In this document: positions 40,984 through 45,737 of the stretch, in pieces
How the letters are laid out: each line of letters begins with the position of its first letter
Position numbering within the stretch: the stretch's first letter is position 1
Assembly (NCBI GenBank): GCA_025937835.1
Contig: JAICQO010000051.1
Span: forward strand, 1 to 45,737
Direction of reading: 5' to 3'
From: Polyangiaceae bacterium
Lineage (GTDB): Bacteria > Myxococcota_A > Polyangia > Polyangiales > Polyangiaceae
Length of the DNA: 45,737 bases
Program-made: the position numbers and the translations under genes
The notes under the pieces: model-generated
Databases searched by the model: none
Seen by the model: the letters and a program-made list of their open reading frames with translations, nothing else
Told to the model about the DNA's origin: nothing

Positions 40984-41045
40984 CTCGGCTAGAGCGAGGG
41001 CTCGCGGTGGAGGCGCATGGTACGCTGCGCCTCTCGCTCCGAGCC
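40984..41045 (+). promoter_or_regulatory. Nested inverted repeats between FNT and HAMP-kinase genes
   Basis: An inner perfect repeat, GAGGCGCA (41010-41017) with TGCGCCTC (41026-41033), is flanked by outer segments GCTCGG and GAGCGA that pair with TCGCTC and CCGAGC just before 41045. No U-tract follows. It may be a bidirectional structure, a terminator of the factor-dependent type, or a leader structure for the kinase gene at 41051. Confidence 0.4.
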
Positions 41046-41050
41046 CAGCC

Positions 41051-42649
41051 ATGCCGCAAGAGACCACGAGCGGTGCCGTCAAGCGCAGCGTCGTACGCCG
41101 TGTATTCTGGTCGTACGTGATCGTGGTGGTGGCGTTCGCGCTCGTGGCCGGCTGGGGCGCGCGCGCCCTGCGCAGCGCAGCGCACGAGGCCAGCCTGATG
41201 CGGGCGGGCTACTACCCGATGGCGCTCGCGGTGCGCGACCTCGCCGCCAAGCAGGACACGTACAACTCGCAGCTCAACCACATCACGGCCGCGAGGAACC
41301 CGGCGGATCTGCGGGTCTGGTTCGATTTTGCGCTCAAGATCGGCCGGCCCAAGCTGTTCGGCGAGGCACGCGCCGCGATCGGCCGCGCGTTCCTTCGCTC
41401 GGGCGACCCCGGCGCGGAGCTCGTCGGCGCGGAGCTGCTCGGCGAGCTCTCGACCATCGAGCGCATGCTCTCGCGCGACGCCGAGGAGCTGTCGCGGCTG
41501 TTTGCGGCGCTCGAGCGCAACGATGCGGAGGCAGCCGAGCGTCTGCGTGACGAGCTGGTCACGCGCGGCGCTTCCGTATCGATGCGGCTCGGCCGGCTCG
41601 AGCTGCGCGTCGAGCGCGAGGTCGATCAGCTGCTCGACCAGGCCCGGGCGCGGGAGCGGCTGGCGCTCGAGCTGCTCGTGGTGCTGTCGGCGCTCGGGCT
41701 GTTCGTGGGCCTGGTGATGGCCTTTTACACCCGCCGCGTGCTGAGGCCGCTCGGGCAGGTCACCGAGCGCGCCAAGGCCGTGGCCAGCGGCGACCTCGAG
41801 GCGCGGCCACCGATCGTGTCCGGCGACGAGATCGGCGAGTTGTCCGCGACCTTCGAGGGCATGGTCTCGGCGATCGCCCGCGCCAACGCGCAGCTCGTGG
41901 CGAGCGAGCGGCTCGCGACCGTGGGCAAGATGGCGGCCCACGTCACCCACGAGATCAGAAATCCGCTCTCGTCGATCGCGCTGAACCTCGAGCTGCTCGA
42001 GGAGGATCTATCGCCGGAGCTGCGCGAGGCGCGCGCCCTGGTGCGCGCCATCGGCAACGAGGTAGACCGATTGACCTCGCTGAGCGAGCAGTACCTGTCG
42101 TTCGCGCGGCAGCGGCCGTCGATCGTCGGAGGGGAAGAGCTCGGTGACCTGGTGCGCGAAGCCTGCGAGTTCGTGCGGCGCGAGCTCGAAAAGTCCGGTG
42201 TGCGCCTGGAGCTGTCGCTCGACGAGGCGCTCGGCCCCGTGCCGGTGGACGAAGCGCAGCTCAAACAGGCCTTGTTCAACCTGCTCCGGAACGCGCGCGA
42301 CGCCATGCCCGACGGCGGCGTGGTGCGCGTCGCGGTGCGCGCGGTCGGTCCCGACGTGGAGATCGTGATCGACGACGAAGGCACCGGCATCGACCCGGAG
42401 GTGCGGGCGCGGCTGTTCGAGCCGTTCTTCACCACCAAGAACCACGGGACGGGTCTCGGCCTGTTGATCACGCGCCAGATCATCGAAGCGCACGGCGGCG
42501 CGCTCGAGCTCTCCGAGCGAAGCCCGAAGGGCACGCGCGTCACGCTGCGCTTGCCGCGCCGACAGGCCTTCCCCCGGACCTCTGCCAGCTCGAGGCCCGG
42601 GGCCGAGGCGCGCGCTTCGCTGCCGCCCGTTCCGCCGCTCCGCACCTGA
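41051..42649 (+). CDS. Membrane sensor histidine kinase with HAMP domain (NtrB-like)
   Basis: The 532-residue protein has a membrane helix at about 17-38, an all-helical periplasmic domain (about 40-215), a second helix (about 216-238, LLVVLSALGLFVGLVMAFY), HAMP (about 239-290), HisKA with His300 (HVTHEIRNPLSS) and an HATPase domain (NLLRNARDAMPDGG; DDEGTGIDPE; GTGLGLLITRQIIEAHGG). This NtrB/HPK4 pattern often pairs with an NtrC-type regulator, but none is adjacent. rdgB follows after 7 bases. Confidence 0.93.
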   Translation: MPQETTSGAVKRSVVRRVFWSYVIVVVAFALVAGWGARALRSAAHEASLMRAGYYPMALAVRDLAAKQDTYNSQLNHITAARNPADLRVWFDFALKIGRPKLFGEARAAIGRAFLRSGDPGAELVGAELLGELSTIERMLSRDAEELSRLFAALERNDAEAAERLRDELVTRGASVSMRLGRLELRVEREVDQLLDQARARERLALELLVVLSALGLFVGLVMAFYTRRVLRPLGQVTERAKAVASGDLEARPPIVSGDEIGELSATFEGMVSAIARANAQLVASERLATVGKMAAHVTHEIRNPLSSIALNLELLEEDLSPELREARALVRAIGNEVDRLTSLSEQYLSFARQRPSIVGGEELGDLVREACEFVRRELEKSGVRLELSLDEALGPVPVDEAQLKQALFNLLRNARDAMPDGGVVRVAVRAVGPDVEIVIDDEGTGIDPEVRARLFEPFFTTKNHGTGLGLLITRQIIEAHGGALELSERSPKGTRVTLRLPRRQAFPRTSASSRPGAEARASLPPVPPLRT

Positions 42650-42656
42650 GGCCAGC

Positions 42657-43322
42657 ATGCATCTACTCACTTTGGTTTTGGGCAGCTCGAACCAGGGAAA
42701 ATTGCGCGAGCTCCGCGCCTTGCTCGCGGATCTGCCCGTGCAGGTGCTGAGCGCACGCGAAGTGCTCGGCGAAGATCCGTCGATCGCCGAGACCGGCAGC
42801 ACCTTCGCAGAGAACGCGATCCTGAAGGCGCGCGCCGTGTGCCGCGCGACGCGCTTGATCTCGATCTCGGACGACAGCGGGCTAGAGGTCGCGGCTCTCG
42901 GCGGCCGCCCCGGGGTGCGCTCGGCGCGCTTCGCCCACGAACGCGCGACCGACGCGGAGAACAACGCCGAGCTCTTGAAAGAGCTGGAGAACGTGGATCC
43001 TGCCGAACGCAGCGCGTGCTTCCGCTGCGTGCTCGCGCTGGCCAGCCCGTACTCGGATCGGATCCAGACCGTCGAGGGCTCTTGTAGCGGCTCGATCGCC
43101 CGCGCCCCGCGCGGCAGCGGCGGCTTCGGCTACGACCCGCTGTTCCTGGTGGACGATCAGAGCGGGCGCTCGATGGCCGAGCTCACCGAAGACGAGAAGA
43201 ATCAGATCAGCCACCGCTCGATCGCAGTGCGGCGCTTGAAGCCGGTCGTGGTCGAGCTGGTGCGGCAACTGCTCGAGGGCGCCGGGCGCGCGCTGAGCTC
43301 CAGACCCCCAACCGGAGCCTAG
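42657..43322 (+). CDS. rdgB: XTP/dITP pyrophosphatase (RdgB/HAM1)
   Basis: The 221-residue product has the HAM1 markers LVLGSSNQGKLREL, ETGSTFAENAILKA, ISDDSGLEVAALGGRPGVRSARFAHE and GSGGFGYDPLFLVDDQSGRSMAELTEDEKNQISHRSIA. It removes non-canonical purine triphosphates from the pool. It is 7 bases behind the kinase gene and probably co-transcribed by chance of position. Its stop overlaps the convergent Uma2 gene by 4 bases. Confidence 0.95.
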   Translation: MHLLTLVLGSSNQGKLRELRALLADLPVQVLSAREVLGEDPSIAETGSTFAENAILKARAVCRATRLISISDDSGLEVAALGGRPGVRSARFAHERATDAENNAELLKELENVDPAERSACFRCVLALASPYSDRIQTVEGSCSGSIARAPRGSGGFGYDPLFLVDDQSGRSMAELTEDEKNQISHRSIAVRRLKPVVVELVRQLLEGAGRALSSRPPTGA

Positions 43323-44098
43323 CGTCCGTTGGCCTTGCGCTCGAGCTCGCGCAGCCGGCGCTCCAGGTCTTCGCTCCGCGCGCGCTCGCGCTCGGCGTCG
43401 GCCTGAGCGCGTTCGGCGTCGGCCTGGGCGCGTTCGGCGTCGGCCTGGGCGCGCTCGGCGTCGGCCTGGGCGCGTTCGGCGGGGGTGATCCAGCGCTTCA
43501 GGCCCGCGCGGTCCTCGGCGAGCTCGAGCTTGCGACCTTCGGGCAGGAGCCAGGCGTCGAGCACGTCGCTGTAGGCCGGACCGTTGCCGAAGTGCACGCG
43601 CTCGAGCGCACCGCTCACGTCGCGCTTCCAGACCTGGAGCGCCACCGGGCCGCCCAGAAACCTCGGACCAGCCAGCAACGGATCGAAAACGACGAGCTCG
43701 CGGGTGCCGAGCGCCGCGTAACGGTCCTGAAGCGCGACGTAGTCCTTGTACGGGTGGTTGACGCTCACGATCTCGATGCACAACGGCGGCGGGAGGTGCC
43801 CCGCTTTCCACAGGCAGAGCGAGCTGCACTCGTCGAGATCCGGCGGCGGCGGTGCGAGCACGCACACGTCCGGATCGATGCCGGTCCGCGGGTGCTCCTC
43901 GAGCCAGCGCACGGCCAGGTTGCGCAGCACCCGAACGGGTTCTTTTTGGCGGGCTGCCCAACCCTCGAGCAGCTGCGTCAGCCGGTGCGCGACGTCGTGA
44001 TGAACGGGTGATTCCGGCACGGTCCCCTCTGGGAGGACCCACGCCGCGGGGGTCGTCGGCACCGGGTACCGAACGGAGACGGTAGCGCGCACCTGCAT
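43319..44098 (-). CDS. Uma2/DUF820 family protein with repetitive C-terminus
   Basis: The Uma2 core (PD-(D/E)XK-like nuclease fold) spans about residues 20-190: TGIDPDVCVL gives the Asp, LCIEIVSVNHPYKDY the Glu and nearby Lys. A charged C-terminal helix contains AERAQAD repeats of 7 residues, encoded by the 21-bp tandem repeat. ATG 44098 (259 residues) was preferred; 44122 is an alternative. Uma2 genes are abundant in myxobacteria and cyanobacteria; their role is uncertain. Confidence 0.82.
   Translation of the reverse strand: MQVRATVSVRYPVPTTPAAWVLPEGTVPESPVHHDVAHRLTQLLEGWAARQKEPVRVLRNLAVRWLEEHPRTGIDPDVCVLAPPPPDLDECSSLCLWKAGHLPPPLCIEIVSVNHPYKDYVALQDRYAALGTRELVVFDPLLAGPRFLGGPVALQVWKRDVSGALERVHFGNGPAYSDVLDAWLLPEGRKLELAEDRAGLKRWITPAERAQADAERAQADAERAQADAERAQADAERERARSEDLERRLRELERKANGR
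43389..43481 (-). repeat. 21-bp tandem repeat, about 4.4 copies, inside the Uma2 gene
   Basis: Units of 21 bases (43389-43409, 43410-43430, 43431-43451, 43452-43472, partial to 43481) are nearly identical and encode AERAQAD heptads of a predicted coiled coil. As a multiple of 3, copy-number change keeps the frame, so this is a likely length-variable site. Confidence 0.9.
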
Positions 44099-44219
44099 CG
44101 ACCGGACGAGTGTACCGTGCATGGGTCGGAGGGTCCCGTTGCTCGCGCCATGCCGGCGAAAAATAGCGAGATCTTTCCGATAACCGCGCTGGCGGCGCTG
44201 GCGAGCTGGCGAAGGTTCG

Positions 44220-45392
44220 CTACGGCTCTGGCGGCGTGAGCGTGAAGTCCATGCCCCAGAAGCACGGACGCAGCTTGGCGCAGGCCTCGCCGCCCGCTTG
44301 CTTGAAATACCCGTCGAAGCGCATCTGGCGCAGGCAGGCCTCGACTTCACCGACCGTGGCGGAGCAGCTCGGGAACTCGCTGCGGCAAGCGTCGGGCAGT
44401 TGGGCGGCGACGTCGACGCCGTCCGCGCAGATGAAGCCATTTCCGCCGGAGGCGTCGCTTTGCGGCGAGCCCTCCCGGAACAGCAGCTCTTTCCAGGCGC
44501 ACAAGCCATCGCGCTCGGCGCCATTCGTCTTGTCGAGAGCTAGATCGGCGGCGACACCGGAAGCGGGCGGCAGATAGCGAGCGGCGTGAGCCTTGCCGTC
44601 GAGCCCTCGCTGGCGTTCGAGTTCTTGCTGGAGCGCGGTTCCGGGAGCGCCGAGACCGAGCGCACCGAGGAGCTTGCTCATTCGCTCGCGGCGGCCAGGT
44701 TCGAGCACGTCGGCGCGCAGGCGCGATTGCTGCGGCTCGCTCCAGAGCTTCGATCCGGCGTCGTCTACGCTGACTTCGGCCACCGGCTTCCCGTCGGTGT
44801 CGAAGACCACGAAGCCGACATCGAAGTTGAACAGGAAGGTCTTGCGCGATGTCGCAACGACCTCGTTCACGATCGCGAACAGCTCGCGGGCCTGCGCCTC
44901 TGACAGGGCGACGCCCGGGGCGATCACGGATGGACAAAGTGTGCCGTCAGCGGCGAGCGCATCGGAGTCGCAACCCTTGCGATGCTGATCGACCACGCCG
45001 GGGCGAGGATGCGAGCGGTCGTAGCCGAGCTCGTAAGCATGGACGGTCGCGAAGGCGCCGCCCGGGAATTTGCCGGCCTTGCGCAGCTCGCGGAAGCCGC
45101 GCGGTGGCGTCTGCTCGCGCCACACGTACCAGTTCTTCGGATCGTACTTGAACGCGAGGCGCTCGAAGTGGGGACCGAGCTCCGCGGACACGAGTGGGGG
45201 CAAGCTCACGGGGAAGCCTCGGTAGGAGCTCGGTTCGAGAACCGAGCTCGCCCGTGGTTCGGGTTCTGGCGCGCCGGGCACGGGCACTACTTCGGGCGCG
45301 ACGGGTGCAGGCGCCGTTGTCGTGTGCTGCGGCGTTTTGACGGCGCAACTCGCGCCCAGGATCGCGAGCGCGAGAGCAAGAATTCGTGCCAT
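44220..45392 (-). CDS. Lipoprotein of unknown function
   Basis: The 390-residue product has a lipoprotein signal with LGASC (Cys16), a Pro/Ala/Thr/Glu linker (about 20-55) and a large domain that I cannot assign. It contains WYVWREQTPPRGFRELRKAGKFPGG, FNFDVGFVVFDTDGKPVAEVSVD and paired cysteines near the C-terminus (CRSEFPSC, CLRQMRF, CAKLRPCFWGMDF) suited to disulfides. It is probably anchored in a cell-envelope membrane. Neighbours give no clue. Confidence 0.78.
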   Translation of the reverse strand: MARILALALAILGASCAVKTPQHTTTAPAPVAPEVVPVPGAPEPEPRASSVLEPSSYRGFPVSLPPLVSAELGPHFERLAFKYDPKNWYVWREQTPPRGFRELRKAGKFPGGAFATVHAYELGYDRSHPRPGVVDQHRKGCDSDALAADGTLCPSVIAPGVALSEAQARELFAIVNEVVATSRKTFLFNFDVGFVVFDTDGKPVAEVSVDDAGSKLWSEPQQSRLRADVLEPGRRERMSKLLGALGLGAPGTALQQELERQRGLDGKAHAARYLPPASGVAADLALDKTNGAERDGLCAWKELLFREGSPQSDASGGNGFICADGVDVAAQLPDACRSEFPSCSATVGEVEACLRQMRFDGYFKQAGGEACAKLRPCFWGMDFTLTPPEP

Positions 45393-45402
45393 CGAGGATC
45401 CC

Positions 45403-45609
45403 CTACCAGGGAACCAGCATCGCCGACAGCGTCGCGGTGGGGCCGCTCAGCCGCGACAGCTCGGCCGGCACGATCCCCTCGCCCACCGCGAGATCGAGCC
45501 ACGCGCGGTGATCGGCCCACAGGTGCACGCCGAGCGCCGGGCGCATGGCGAAGCGTCGACCACGTCGGGAGCGCGGTTGGCCGTCACCGTCACGCTCGGA
45601 ACGTGTCAA
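45403..45609 (-). pseudogene. C-terminal fragment of a barrel-like protein, apparently frameshifted
   Basis: The last 50 residues of this frame (AMRPALGVHLWADHRAWLDLAV ... TATLSAMLVPW) resemble the final strands of an outer-membrane barrel, ending in an aromatic residue. Upstream in the same frame the translation becomes Arg-rich nonsense, while the +1 frame reads VTVTANRAPDVVDAS, which looks coding. A frameshift near 45550-45560, or a pseudogene, would explain this. The frame is open to the window edge without an ATG. Confidence 0.3.
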
Positions 45610-45637
45610 CGAGTTTGAGACAGGGGCCGCGTGAGTT

Positions 45638-45737
45638 CTATGTAGAGAAGGGTTGATGCAGGTCCACGCCGGGGCTGGCGATTTGCGCGCCGGGAAGGTG
45701 AATGACCGGCGTGGTGCTCGTCCGCGGCGCAGGCGTC
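45638..45737 (-). CDS. Possible C-terminal end of a gene beyond the window
   Basis: On the minus strand a frame open from the window edge ends at TAG (45638-45640) with a C-terminus reading TTPVIHLPGAQIASPGVDLH. It may be the 3' end of a gene outside the window, but at about 32 residues it is weak evidence. Confidence 0.2.
   Translation of the reverse strand, partial: TPAPRTSTTPVIHLPGAQIASPGVDLHQPFST

Noticed and set aside
45656-45737. Plus-strand gene starting at ATG 45656
   Set aside because: GAAGGG stands upstream, but the 27 visible residues are Arg/Gly-rich and unrecognisable, and a minus-strand reading is equally plausible.

Overview
The window looks like chromosomal DNA of a myxobacterium (Polyangiales/Sorangium-like Deltaproteobacteria). 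The grounds are high GC, strong GC3 bias, a MYXO-CTERM-like tail on a MopE/Reeler-like surface protein, several lipoproteins with Gly/Ser-rich linkers, and many sensor kinases and ECF-type regulators without partners. This is inference from gene style; no 16S gene is present. No tRNA, rRNA, CRISPR array, insertion sequence or phage gene was found.

Layout. (1) 1-2763: 3' end of tuf, then rpsJ-rplD-rplW-rplB-rpsS. rplC, normally between rpsJ and rplD, is absent. A strong intrinsic terminator follows rpsS. (2) 2764-16500: a 14-kb block that splits the S10 operon. Its left half is a compact operon: carrier protein, possible 29-residue microprotein, acyl-CoA-dehydrogenase-like flavoprotein, amino acid:[carrier protein] ligase, DUF1839 protein and a GH2 beta-mannosidase-like enzyme. 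The rest holds an esterase, a fused double alpha/beta-hydrolase, a MopE/Reeler-like MYXO-CTERM protein, a GH53 galactanase lipoprotein, a methyltransferase and a Lon-substrate-binding-domain protein. (3) 16600-28516: a new promoter/leader and the remaining S10-spc-alpha genes from rplV to rplQ, including secY, adk, infA, rpmJ and rpoA. map is missing, and infA has no canonical start codon. (4) 28600-36790: a secreted HExxH beta-barrel-like protein, Gly/Ser lipoproteins, an MBL-fold diiron-type protein next to an ECF sigma/zinc anti-sigma pair, an ATP-grasp ligase, a HEAT/TPR membrane protein and an acylphosphatase. (5) 36975-45737: GAF histidine kinase plus Fe-S CCG protein, an FNT-family transporter, a HAMP histidine kinase with rdgB, a Uma2 protein, a lipoprotein and a disrupted fragment at the edge.

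How genes may work together. The most interesting unit is the aminoacyl-carrier-protein operon at 3125-9026. The ligase keeps the Cys/Glu/Cys zinc set of aa:CP ligases and should load an amino acid onto the phosphopantetheine of the carrier. The flavoenzyme, DUF1839 protein and glycosidase plausibly modify, transfer and trim the product, whose identity is unknown. A second coherent unit is the ECF sigma/anti-sigma pair: the same bipartite element (TGTAACGCC, then CCACTYCC, identical spacing) lies upstream of both the sigma gene and the MBL gene, suggesting a small, possibly redox-controlled regulon.
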